47,003 bases of DNA from Paenibacillus sinensis (GTDB lineage Bacteria > Bacillota > Bacilli > Paenibacillales > Paenibacillaceae). The notes beneath the pieces were generated by a model. That model had not been told where the DNA came from. It saw only the letters and a list, made by a program, of their open reading frames with translations, and ran no database searches. Shown here piece by piece: positions 7,490-15,443 of this stretch. The DNA lies in contig NZ_JAHCMB010000050.1 in the NCBI RefSeq assembly GCF_019904155.1, positions 1,386-48,388 on the forward strand, written 5' to 3'. The translations under genes were made by a program, and so were the position numbers. The stretch's first letter is position 1, and each line of letters begins with the position of its first letter.

Positions 7490-8396
7490 CCTCAATAATG
7501 AGATCCCGCCACTTCGGGTCAACTTCCATATGTTCAATGACATCTAGGAACCGATAATAATGCGAACGCATCCGCACCGAGGTATATAGCTGTGTCCCCG
7601 TGCGTTCCACGGCATCGCCGAACTCGGCATAGCGGTGCAGCACAGCGTCCGGCTCCAAGCCGCCGGCAAAATACTCCGCAATCCACTGGTCATTCTCCCC
7701 GATTTCAGCAAGCAGAAACAGCAGAGGCAGGGTTCTTTTGCGGCGGATGAAATCATTCTTGCCGTCCCAGTTCAATAAATCCCGGTAGTCATTTTTAATC
7801 TGGGCGGCAATCCCGATCTCCTCGGCATATTCGGCCACCTGTATATCGGCACTTCCCGTAGCTAGAATCACTCCGGTCGTACAGGCACACACCAGCAGCG
7901 CCGCTGACTTTTGCCGCACCATGACAAGGTAGTCCTCTTCGGTTTCAATTTCATTCATCAGATCGAGCGTTTGTCCGTTAATGGCTGCCAGCAGCTGGTC
8001 GTTGAATAAAGCCGCAATGCTCCGGGTCCGTTCGGCAGGAAAATCGCTGTACAGCAGCGTCTCCTGGGAAAGACTGAGGAACCCGATCGCCAGATTAAGG
8101 GCAATATCTTTGGGCAGCTGGCACCACGGCATATCCGCATGATCCTCATCCTGTAAATCATCAATAATATCAAGCGCGAGAATCATCATCTCCACGGCTG
8201 CAGCCGCTTTATAAATACCGTAATCCTCTCCGCCGAACATCCGGTAGTGCAGCAAGGTCATTTTTCCAAACAGCAAAGACTCTGAGAATTTAGTCTCGAT
8301 CGCCGCCTGGGCGGCTTCATGCAGCAGCTTCACTCGAAAATAACGGTCGATCTGAGCTTGAAATTCGGACATCACGTTCCCCATAAAATTATCCAT
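7479..8396 (-). CDS. comQ: ComQ-type isoprenyl transferase modifying ComX
   Basis: 305 residues, close to Bacillus ComQ. The first Asp-rich motif is in LALDIIDDLQDED and the second in IKNDYRDLL; these bind the Mg-diphosphate of the prenyl donor in the polyprenyl synthase fold. GGEDYGIYKAAAAVEMMILA is the conserved helix before the first motif. The ATG at 8396 follows GGAGGA by 6 bases. It lies immediately before comX, comP and comA, so it should prenylate the Trp of ComX rather than make a bulk isoprenoid. A terminator upstream (8519-8562) gives it its own transcription unit, apart from the RiPP operon. Confidence 0.9.
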   Translation of the reverse strand: MDNFMGNVMSEFQAQIDRYFRVKLLHEAAQAAIETKFSESLLFGKMTLLHYRMFGGEDYGIYKAAAAVEMMILALDIIDDLQDEDHADMPWCQLPKDIALNLAIGFLSLSQETLLYSDFPAERTRSIAALFNDQLLAAINGQTLDLMNEIETEEDYLVMVRQKSAALLVCACTTGVILATGSADIQVAEYAEEIGIAAQIKNDYRDLLNWDGKNDFIRRKRTLPLLFLLAEIGENDQWIAEYFAGGLEPDAVLHRYAEFGDAVERTGTQLYTSVRMRSHYYRFLDVIEHMEVDPKWRDLIIEAAK

Positions 8397-8518
8397 GAAT
8401 CGTCCTCCACATCTGCATCTATCATCTCATGCTTCATTTTAATAGATAAAGGTTGTGAATTCCATTGTTTTCCTTTAAAAGCAACCTCTTGAATCCATTC
8501 CTCATTTCTGCTCATAGC

Positions 8519-8562
8519 AAAAAAGGGAGCCTCAGCAGCCAAGCGGCTGTAGAGACACCCTC
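8519..8562 (-). terminator. Intrinsic terminator of the RiPP biosynthetic operon
   Basis: On the minus strand a long imperfect hairpin (GGGTGTCTC against GAGGCTCCC, inner CAGCC/GGCTG around GCTT) is followed by seven T. It starts 5 bases after the last biosynthetic gene and precedes comQ. Confidence 0.85.
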
Positions 8563-8566
8563 TAAT

Positions 8567-9352
8567 TCATTGTTTTTGACATTTGCAATGAGAGGAGCGC
8601 GGGGAGATCAGACTGGTGTACTGGATTTCATGTCCGCTCAAAATAATTTTACGCTCATGTACGTTGGAGAGTAGCGTAATATACGAGCTGTAATGATCGA
8701 CCAGGGCTCTCAGAAATTCCTCTTCCAGCACAGCAGAGCTGATCTTTGGCAATGGGCCTGTCCAGCGGATATGATAGGTTTCAAGCCTGTCGATAAGGCA
8801 GTCGAAGCAAAAGGAAGGGTGCAGGGCGTAAACCGGGCCGATCTCTGTAATCTCTCCCCCCGCTACCCGGCAGAGAAATATGGTATCCCTGCGCTTCACG
8901 TCAACGTCTTCGTGCAATCTTCGCAGTTCAGAGGGATCGCTGTAAATCACAAGATGATGCCGCGGGGCATTCTCATCCTTGATTGGCGGTGTGGCCGGAT
9001 AAGCGAACGGGATATCGACATCGGCATAACGGATTACACGAATCTCAGACCGCAGATATCCGCTGGTAAGCACCATGGACAGCGCATACGGGTCAACGTC
9101 GGCATCAACATCGGGAAACATTCCCTTGAAGCGTTCAAGAACGGCCAGATGACCGGGGTCCACCAGGATGCCATTCTCATAGAGCCGGCCCGCGCCCTTG
9201 GATTCACTGGAGAGTTGCTGGTCTTCAAGCGCCTTCTTCAGCTGCACCGGATTACGGTGGGGGATCGAGTACAGCGGGTTGGTGCGGCGGTAGCAATTAA
9301 TGACCTGCAGAGATTCCTCAGCTGCCTCCAGTTCGAAAAAAGCATTCAACAT
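8567..9352 (-). CDS. E1-like cyclodehydratase partner, short form
   Basis: 261 residues with no full-length match that I recognise. PVYALHPSFCFDCLIDRLETY near residue 185 looks like the zinc Cys-pair segment of E1-like (ThiF-derived) proteins of azole-peptide clusters, and the C-terminus ends SSHCKCQKQ, giving a possible second Cys pair. Such partners bind the leader peptide and present it to a YcaO enzyme. The ATG follows GGAGGAGAAG. It is the last gene of the biosynthetic operon, after the SagB-type dehydrogenase. The assignment rests mainly on the Cys pairs and on context, so a different accessory role is possible. Confidence 0.55.
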   Translation of the reverse strand: MLNAFFELEAAEESLQVINCYRRTNPLYSIPHRNPVQLKKALEDQQLSSESKGAGRLYENGILVDPGHLAVLERFKGMFPDVDADVDPYALSMVLTSGYLRSEIRVIRYADVDIPFAYPATPPIKDENAPRHHLVIYSDPSELRRLHEDVDVKRRDTIFLCRVAGGEITEIGPVYALHPSFCFDCLIDRLETYHIRWTGPLPKISSAVLEEEFLRALVDHYSSYITLLSNVHERKIILSGHEIQYTSLISPRSSHCKCQKQ

Positions 9353-9370
9353 CTTCTTCTCCTCCTTCGT

Positions 9371-10198
9371 TTAGCCTAGTACGATGCCATATACGCAGTG
9401 CTGGTATTTATGCTCCCTTAACAGCAGAAGCTCCTCCACCTTGTCCGCAAAATATCCGCAGATCGGCAGCGTATTTTTGTCCATTGCGGTGCTGACCAGC
9501 TGTACATTCTGCGCGATATGGCCGGCTTCAAGCAGTGCAAGCTTATAGGCCAGACGCCCGTATTTCTTGAAGCTGTAACGCAAATCCGCCATAAAGAACA
9601 GCAGAATGGATGCGCCCTCCAGGGCCAGACTCCGGGCATCCGTCTTGTATAGGGTCATTGGGAAAAGCTGCTCCAATTCTTCCGGCGACAGTGCGCTGCG
9701 GTAGCGGTACAGCTCTTTTTGCAGCGGCGCATAATAGTATACGCCGTCCTCAAGCCCTTCGACTCCCCGGATATACATATACAGCTTGATGGAGTACATC
9801 GCCCCGCCCGAAGGGTAGGTCCGCATGGAAATCTGCTTGCCTGCATGATTGGTTCCCATATGCCGGTCCTCATCACGCGGTCCGGCGGACCAGCTCAGCA
9901 TAGCCGCCAGCTCGCTCAGCGACCACGACGCGCCCATCTGGCCCAGCAGTGTGGATCTGCGCTTCAGCAGCAGCTTATCGAGCCGCACTTCGAAATTCTC
10001 AGGGAAGGAAGGACCGCGCTCAAGACTTACCTTGTCCAGATACTCCTCCAGCGGCACTTCATTGCCGGGGAATTCGTAATTATCCAGCGGCCGCTGGTTG
10101 AATCTCCAGGCCACGGACCGCGGCTCCTCTCCCGCCAATTCCTCGAACAGCAGATCATAATCGTAAAACTCGGAAATTTGATTATGGGACGGTAACAT
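9371..10198 (-). CDS. SagB/McbC-type azoline dehydrogenase
   Basis: 275 residues of the nitroreductase-like FMN family that oxidises thiazolines and oxazolines to thiazoles and oxazoles. Hallmarks are the central RTYPSGGAMYSIKLYMYIRG and the C-terminal KYGRLAYKLALLEAGHIAQN followed by QLVSTAM, the usual flavin and active-site region of SagB proteins. The start overlaps the preceding gene by 17 bases after GGAGGTGGG. It is the only dehydrogenase in the cluster although there are two YcaO enzymes, so it probably serves both or acts on a subset of rings. Confidence 0.9.
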   Translation of the reverse strand: MLPSHNQISEFYDYDLLFEELAGEEPRSVAWRFNQRPLDNYEFPGNEVPLEEYLDKVSLERGPSFPENFEVRLDKLLLKRRSTLLGQMGASWSLSELAAMLSWSAGPRDEDRHMGTNHAGKQISMRTYPSGGAMYSIKLYMYIRGVEGLEDGVYYYAPLQKELYRYRSALSPEELEQLFPMTLYKTDARSLALEGASILLFFMADLRYSFKKYGRLAYKLALLEAGHIAQNVQLVSTAMDKNTLPICGYFADKVEELLLLREHKYQHCVYGIVLG

Positions 10199-11096
10199 CC
10201 GAACCCACCTCCTGATTCATTTTGTGACTCCAGAGAGTCCGGTACAGCGCATATTCATATTCAGGACCGATGCCGCAGCGGTTGTTCAGCATATGCAGGT
10301 GTGAATACAGGATGGATCTTACCCGCTGCGCATCGTCCTCCGCTTCCGCAATGGCTGCAAAACCGTCCAGCAGGCTGTTCCTCCGTTCTTCGTAGTTCCC
10401 GCTGCTCCCCAGCAGACGATCGGTGGATTCCCGCCAGTCCGGGTGCTCCGCACACCAGCGAGCCAGCTTTGAGGGAAGCTCCATGTCGCCGATCTGATAC
10501 AGCCGCTGCCAGCTGTCCGCGCTCTTGCGGTAAAAGGACAGGACCTCCCCAAGACGGGGAATTCGCGTAAAAGTTCTTTCCGCCAGCTCTTCCAGCAGCC
10601 GCATTCCCACAATCAGGCGGCGGGTAAAGGCGCCTCCTGCCATCAGATCCAGCATATCGGCGGCCAGCCTGCTGGATTCCATGAACAGGGATTCCGTCAG
10701 CGGCATCAGTGAGGCACCGCCGTATCGCTCGTATTCCGGTTCATACTGCTTGGGGATAATCTCACCTTCCTCGTACCAGTCCAGGTTCTGCAGCTCGAGA
10801 GGCTCGCCGTCAAATTTATGGCCGCTGAAATATTCCTCCTTGCTCAGCCTGTGGATCGCGGGATAGCGCCTTATGTAGTCTCTCACCCGGTTAAACAGCT
10901 CTTCCTCACCGAGCTCTTCGTCCGCCAGATACCGCACTCGTATATGCGGGCCGTCTTCCCAATACCTTAGAAAGAACCATTTGGAGATTCGTCCCCGGGC
11001 CACATGCGCCTCCAGCTGCTCGGCCAGCAGCCGAATAAGTCCGTCATACCCAGGCTGGAACTGATAATACACCCTGTAGCTTTTCCACGTATGCAT
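10182..11096 (-). CDS. SpaB_C / thiopeptide-type biosynthesis domain protein (elimination or cycloaddition)
   Basis: 304 residues. The segment SKWFFLRYWEDGPHIRVRY near residue 40 is the hallmark of the stand-alone SpaB_C domain (FFxRYWxxGPHxRxR), and YEPEYERYGG near residue 118 is the second conserved motif. In split LanB systems this domain removes glutamate from glutamylated Ser/Thr to give dehydroamino acids. A related paralogue in thiopeptide clusters catalyses the [4+2] cyclisation to pyridine. This protein has the more canonical motifs of the two SpaB_C-like proteins here, so elimination is the more likely role. Its start follows GGGAGGG, and it sits between YcaO and SagB genes. Confidence 0.85.
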   Translation of the reverse strand: MHTWKSYRVYYQFQPGYDGLIRLLAEQLEAHVARGRISKWFFLRYWEDGPHIRVRYLADEELGEEELFNRVRDYIRRYPAIHRLSKEEYFSGHKFDGEPLELQNLDWYEEGEIIPKQYEPEYERYGGASLMPLTESLFMESSRLAADMLDLMAGGAFTRRLIVGMRLLEELAERTFTRIPRLGEVLSFYRKSADSWQRLYQIGDMELPSKLARWCAEHPDWRESTDRLLGSSGNYEERRNSLLDGFAAIAEAEDDAQRVRSILYSHLHMLNNRCGIGPEYEYALYRTLWSHKMNQEVGSDVTVP

Positions 11097-11109
11097 ACAT
11101 GTCCCTCCC

Positions 11110-13053
11110 TTATGGAAAAGGATGCGGATAGGGGTTTACCGTAAAGTCCTTGTCCAGCCCCCGCCGCTCTCTTTCCCGAGTCAGCCTTTCCAGAATTACG
11201 CGTCTATGCTGCTCTCCGAATGTCATGGGCAGCATGCCGGGAACCAGCACCTTGGCCGCGCTGTACCCAAAGCCCGCTACTTCATCCGGGGTCACATCCG
11301 CTATATACAACTCGCCGTAATGGTCAATGATCTCGGCGGCCAGTTCCTCCAGATCGCCGGCCAGATCGTCATGGGTAAACCGTCCTCCGGCATCGTAGGC
11401 ATCCGGATAAAGCTCCTCCAGAGAAGCCTTCTGCCGGCCATCCTCCCGCAGTACAAAGTCCAGCGCCTGGAGACAATTGCTCTCGCTTGCATAATACAGG
11501 ACATGGTCCTCGAACTCGGTGACCGCGCCCGGATTGTTCTCAAGCTGCCGCGTCCGTGCCCATGCACTGCCGCCTTCCTTCAGCTCCGCCGCATAAATAG
11601 GAAGCGAGGTGATGACCTCCATCGCTGCAGATTCCACAGCCTTCTCGGGAATAACATGAGCGGCGGCGGCATTATATGCCTTCATACCGGCGCCCTCGCG
11701 TGTGTCATAAGCCAGCGCCCATACACTGGGCAGCTTAAGCTCCATCGAAATATCGAAGAATCGAATCTGGATGCCTTCCAGCTCCATGAAATAGATAAGC
11801 TGCTTCAGCTCTTCAAGATGACTGCCGGAAATATCAATCTCTTGCAGGGGAAGGCGGTTATACCAGGCACAGAGGAAATTATCGCGTTCAATGACTTCGA
11901 ATAGACCATGCAAGGCTGCTTCCTCCCATGTATTGCCCAGTGCAAGGCCGTTGGAGCTGTCATAGACAAATCTGTTCGTGCCGCTTCTAAAGTGTCCGTC
12001 GGCGAAGTACACCAGCTGCTCCGGCACCAGAACTTGCCTGCGTTCCTTCATAGAAAAAACCGGTGTCCAGTACACAGGCAGGCTCTCCTTGTACGGCTGC
12101 AGTTTATAGGCAGGATGCGCCATGGTCTCTGCGCTGTGAAGGCCGAATACCGCAGGGTCTACCGCCTGCCCCGAGAGCTGCTCATAGGAATATCTCTCCG
12201 CCGCAGGAGCGGTCCGGTCACACATTCCGCAGTATCTTTCCAGTGCTTCAAGAACCGCCAGCTTCTCGGCATCCGGCCGCCGGTAGGCCCGGCCAAATCC
12301 GGTCTCGACATAGGAAGGGCCAATACGGATTTCCATACCGCCGGCTTCGATATAGGAGGAACGCAGCTCACGGTAGCGATGCGTAATGGTTCCGCCATCG
12401 GGATCAAACCATTGGCGGAGGATCGCATCCGTACCCAAATCCGAGCGCAGCCGGTAGGTGCGTCTGTTTGGCTTCACCGTGACTGCAGTCTGCCGCTGAC
12501 GCGGAGCTGCAACGGATGAAGAAGCCGCTGCCGAGCATACCGGACATGCTTCATGTCCATTCAGCAGATACCTTTCTGCGCGCAAGGCATCAAAGTGGAT
12601 ATGCTCGGCACAGCCTTCATACCGGAGAAGGCTGTCCGCCGCCAGACGGGAATTCTGAATACAATCGGCGACAAATCCGGCTGCCTGCGGATGAGACCCG
12701 GACTCCGGCGTCTCGTTGTACAGAAGCGACAGCAGACTTTCCCTTTCGGCATCCTTATATTTCCGCCGCAGGCAAGCCAGACATCCCCTGGTTTCTGCTT
12801 GATGATGCATAGGGCCCACAAGCAGCGTGTCCAGCAGGCGATGGAAGAAGAAAATGCCGCCCGGATCGGGAGCATTCCGGTAGAAAGGGGCGATGTCCTC
12901 CTCCAGCAAATGATCCAAGATGACAAACAGCACCGAGTCGTCTGCCAAAAACCGCTGATCCGTCAAGCGATAAGGGACATCCCGCTTCTCCAGTTCATGA
13001 ATAACTTCCTGCAGAAGCATGCCGTCCGTCCGGTATAACACCGCTTCCTTCAT
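11110..13053 (-). CDS. YcaO-type azoline cyclodehydratase with N-terminal E1-like remnant (second copy)
   Basis: 647 residues. The first 175 residues form an E1-like remnant with Cys pairs GCLACLRRK and ACPVC, which probably bind zinc. The YcaO domain follows: EKLAVLEALERYCG (ATP/Mg helix), SSNGLALGNTWEEAALHGLF with EVIERDNF, and the C-terminus NPYPHPFP. The terminal PxPxP is typical of YcaO enzymes that turn Cys/Ser/Thr into azolines using ATP. The start follows GGAAGGAGGGAA, and the gene overlaps the end of the preceding RRE-like gene by 59 bases. It is a divergent paralogue of the 613-residue YcaO further upstream in the operon. Confidence 0.92.
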   Translation of the reverse strand: MKEAVLYRTDGMLLQEVIHELEKRDVPYRLTDQRFLADDSVLFVILDHLLEEDIAPFYRNAPDPGGIFFFHRLLDTLLVGPMHHQAETRGCLACLRRKYKDAERESLLSLLYNETPESGSHPQAAGFVADCIQNSRLAADSLLRYEGCAEHIHFDALRAERYLLNGHEACPVCSAAASSSVAAPRQRQTAVTVKPNRRTYRLRSDLGTDAILRQWFDPDGGTITHRYRELRSSYIEAGGMEIRIGPSYVETGFGRAYRRPDAEKLAVLEALERYCGMCDRTAPAAERYSYEQLSGQAVDPAVFGLHSAETMAHPAYKLQPYKESLPVYWTPVFSMKERRQVLVPEQLVYFADGHFRSGTNRFVYDSSNGLALGNTWEEAALHGLFEVIERDNFLCAWYNRLPLQEIDISGSHLEELKQLIYFMELEGIQIRFFDISMELKLPSVWALAYDTREGAGMKAYNAAAAHVIPEKAVESAAMEVITSLPIYAAELKEGGSAWARTRQLENNPGAVTEFEDHVLYYASESNCLQALDFVLREDGRQKASLEELYPDAYDAGGRFTHDDLAGDLEELAAEIIDHYGELYIADVTPDEVAGFGYSAAKVLVPGMLPMTFGEQHRRVILERLTRERERRGLDKDFTVNPYPHPFP

Positions 13054-14362
13054 TTCGTGTTCCCTCCTTCCGCTGCAAGTGCAAGATGGATATTCCCGAG
13101 TTCTGCAAAACAGGGATAAACAGCTCCAAGCTGTGATACGTTTCTGAAAATGCTGCCGTCATCTCCTGCCCCGGCGGCTCAATCTGTGCACGATTCATCT
13201 GCTGAGCCGCATCATGAGGTATGGAACAGCGAATGCTGTTCTGCTGCACCAGAGCATAGAACCGGAGCAGCGCCGCCTCAATAGCCGCTTGCTGTGATGA
13301 AGCACAGCAGCCGTCTGTCCAGGCATTTCCTGCTATTCCGGCAGCGGCACGGTAAGCGCCAACTCCTGGAATCCGCTCCACATAAATCTCAAGCAGCTCC
13401 GCTTCGGGTACAAAACGGCGAATCATCGCATGGATCCGCGTATTCCCGGAAAGCTCGGCAAAGGCAACTTTATGACATTCCATCCGCTCCAGACGTCCCG
13501 CAGCTTCCCACGTCTTGAACAGCTGCTCCGCCTGCCGCTCAAGGCGGTGTTCCTGCCCTGCCGTAACCAGCCAGCCAGCCGATGAGTCGGGCAGCACCCG
13601 CTCCAGCAGCCGCTCCAGGTTGCGGCACGAGGCGCGGACGATCTGCTCTGCGTTACCCTCGCCACAGTAGAAGCTTCCGTCGGCTGCGGCAGCTATTTTA
13701 TATGGAGTCTGCAAAAGGTCGTTGGAGTGTACAATAAATTTGTGCACTAGCTGATTCTCCAGACGTTCCAGCCCATTCAGGCAAGCGATCCAGTCCACGG
13801 CCTCCGCCGATCCGGCGGGACCGGTCCCTTCTTCCCTGGAGGCTGTTCGCAGAACGTCGGCCAGCAGTATTTTGGGCTCTACGATCTTTTTCGCGCCGCT
13901 AATGTCAATCTGAATGATGCGTTTGGCTGCTTGTGCTTCCTCATTCGGCAGACCTTCGCAGGCGGCAGCTATGCTTCCGGCATAGCTGAGAAGAAGCGGC
14001 TCAGCCGTTGCAGTCCTCCACTGCGGGTTGCCGTCTTCCAGGACGGCCATGATCTCCGGATCATCACCTGGCGCCAGATTGCGCAGCAGCAGTGCTTTTT
14101 CCGGAGTTACCACGCGCAGCAGCCATTGCCCGCCGGGCGTGATATTAACCTCCGGCTTCCCGCTTGCGGGTACAGAGCGCTTCCCTTCCGGGAGCAGCCG
14201 GTTCGCCAGCGCCTCATCAATCGGCTTCCAGTTCGCAGAACTATCGCCGAACACAATCTCTTTCAGCTTTTGGGCGGTTTCCGGTGATGCTTTCAGCTGG
14301 TGCAGCCCTTGCTTGCCATACAGATACAGCTGTTCATCCCGTCTAATTAACCAGTGTGTCAT
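12995..14362 (-). CDS. Leader-binding (RRE/ocin-ThiF-like) cyclodehydratase partner
   Basis: About 455 residues from the ATG at 14362 (a GTG at 14374 is an alternative). The first 65 residues resemble a PqqD-like RiPP recognition element: alternating strands (WLIRRDEQLYLYG, GLHQLKASPETAQKLKEIV) then helices. The C-terminal segment GVGAYRAAAGIAGNAWTDG and the helix after it resemble the end of thiazole-bacteriocin maturation proteins (TbtF/TclI-like). Such proteins bind the precursor leader and hand it to the YcaO enzyme. No zinc Cys pairs are seen, so the tetracysteine function may be supplied by the YcaO N-terminus. It overlaps genes on both sides. Assigned by position plus weak similarity. 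Confidence 0.6.
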   Translation of the reverse strand: MTHWLIRRDEQLYLYGKQGLHQLKASPETAQKLKEIVFGDSSANWKPIDEALANRLLPEGKRSVPASGKPEVNITPGGQWLLRVVTPEKALLLRNLAPGDDPEIMAVLEDGNPQWRTATAEPLLLSYAGSIAAACEGLPNEEAQAAKRIIQIDISGAKKIVEPKILLADVLRTASREEGTGPAGSAEAVDWIACLNGLERLENQLVHKFIVHSNDLLQTPYKIAAAADGSFYCGEGNAEQIVRASCRNLERLLERVLPDSSAGWLVTAGQEHRLERQAEQLFKTWEAAGRLERMECHKVAFAELSGNTRIHAMIRRFVPEAELLEIYVERIPGVGAYRAAAGIAGNAWTDGCCASSQQAAIEAALLRFYALVQQNSIRCSIPHDAAQQMNRAQIEPPGQEMTAAFSETYHSLELFIPVLQNSGISILHLQRKEGTRNEGSGVIPDGRHASAGSYS

Positions 14363-15443
14363 TTCGGCTCTCACCCGCCATTTTCATCTCCAGATAACTG
14401 TAAGCATCCTTCCAATCCATCTCGTAGCCCGACTCCACGCTCTCGGATACCAAGCCGGTAATTCTCTGCTTACGCAGTGGCGAAATTTCCAGCATCGGCA
14501 TTAAGGAATACAGCACGGCGGCCACGAACCGGTAGACGACAAAGCCTTTATCGTGGTAATGCTTCAAGAAATCGGAATTGGAAAAAAAGGTTTGATGAAA
14601 CGAACTGACCTGATCATGGCGTTCGAAGAAATCCTCGCCGTAGTACAGCTTGTCATACACTAGCTCGCCCCGTTCATACGCCTGCTCCAGAATCGTCCAC
14701 AGCGAACCGATGAAGATCCGCAGCCTTCCGAAAATAAACTCCCGCTCGAACCGGCCTTCTGTGAAGTTCTGCACTCCGTGTGTTACGAATTCCCGTTCCG
14801 TGTCCGTCCGTCCATGCAGAGCTTCATGAATTCTGGACGCTGTCGCTTCATCTTTTCTGAACCCTTCCAACTGGGCTTTAAAATATTCAAAATTCGAACG
14901 GAGCGATAGATACCCTACCTTAAGCCCGCCTGGACTGCTGCTGCCAGTAATAAAAAACATCTTGGCACTTTCCACATTTTGCTTGTCGGCAGGCAGCCCA
15001 ATCCATGACTCATAAATATCCGCAATCAGCCGGCTCTTCAGCAGTTCGATACTGTAATTCACATTGGCGCTGCACAGCGGATTGCCATGGCTCAAGCTAT
15101 TTCCTTCCTCTACCGTCACCTCGCCATCACGGCGAAGCGGCAGGAACGAACCCGAATACTCTTCCATCAGGGCAAGTTTGTTCACCATGCGCTCATACTT
15201 CACATATTCATCTTCAGTCCGCTCTCTGGAATGACGCGCCGCATGGCGGCGAATCAGCTCTTCCAGCTGGTGATTGGCATTTGAGGCATCAAGCGTAACC
15301 TTAAGATGGAACCCGAAGACCCAGCTTTTTTGCAGAATGATATTCTCCAGATTGGAGGTTTGAACGAACGACAGGATGGACCGGATCAGCAAGGCTGTCG
15401 CTTTGCTATCGTATAAATAACAATTAATAGTTCGCAGCCGCAT
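14343..15443 (-). CDS. Divergent SpaB_C-like protein, candidate pyridine synthase or elimination enzyme
   Basis: 366 residues from the ATG at 15443, which follows GGAGGGGAA and overlaps the LanB gene by 20 bases. KSWVFGFHLKVTLDA near residue 40 aligns in position with the RYxxPGPHLRLR strand of SpaB_C domains but is degenerate. SSSPGGLKVGYLSLRSNFEY and the following helices fit the rest of the fold. In thiopeptide clusters two SpaB_C-like proteins occur: one eliminates glutamate, the other (TclM/TbtD type) performs the [4+2] cycloaddition and releases the leader. Being the more divergent of two copies makes this the candidate cycloaddition enzyme, although its coupling to a LanB gene also suits elimination. 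Confidence 0.65.
   Translation of the reverse strand: MRLRTINCYLYDSKATALLIRSILSFVQTSNLENIILQKSWVFGFHLKVTLDASNANHQLEELIRRHAARHSRERTEDEYVKYERMVNKLALMEEYSGSFLPLRRDGEVTVEEGNSLSHGNPLCSANVNYSIELLKSRLIADIYESWIGLPADKQNVESAKMFFITGSSSPGGLKVGYLSLRSNFEYFKAQLEGFRKDEATASRIHEALHGRTDTEREFVTHGVQNFTEGRFEREFIFGRLRIFIGSLWTILEQAYERGELVYDKLYYGEDFFERHDQVSSFHQTFFSNSDFLKHYHDKGFVVYRFVAAVLYSLMPMLEISPLRKQRITGLVSESVESGYEMDWKDAYSYLEMKMAGESRNDTLVN

Noticed and set aside
9719..10195. Plus-strand open frame opposite the SagB-type gene, and several others of 150-260 codons opposite the RiPP genes
   Set aside because: GC-rich codon shadows of real minus-strand genes; no start signals, basic or low-complexity composition, no domains.
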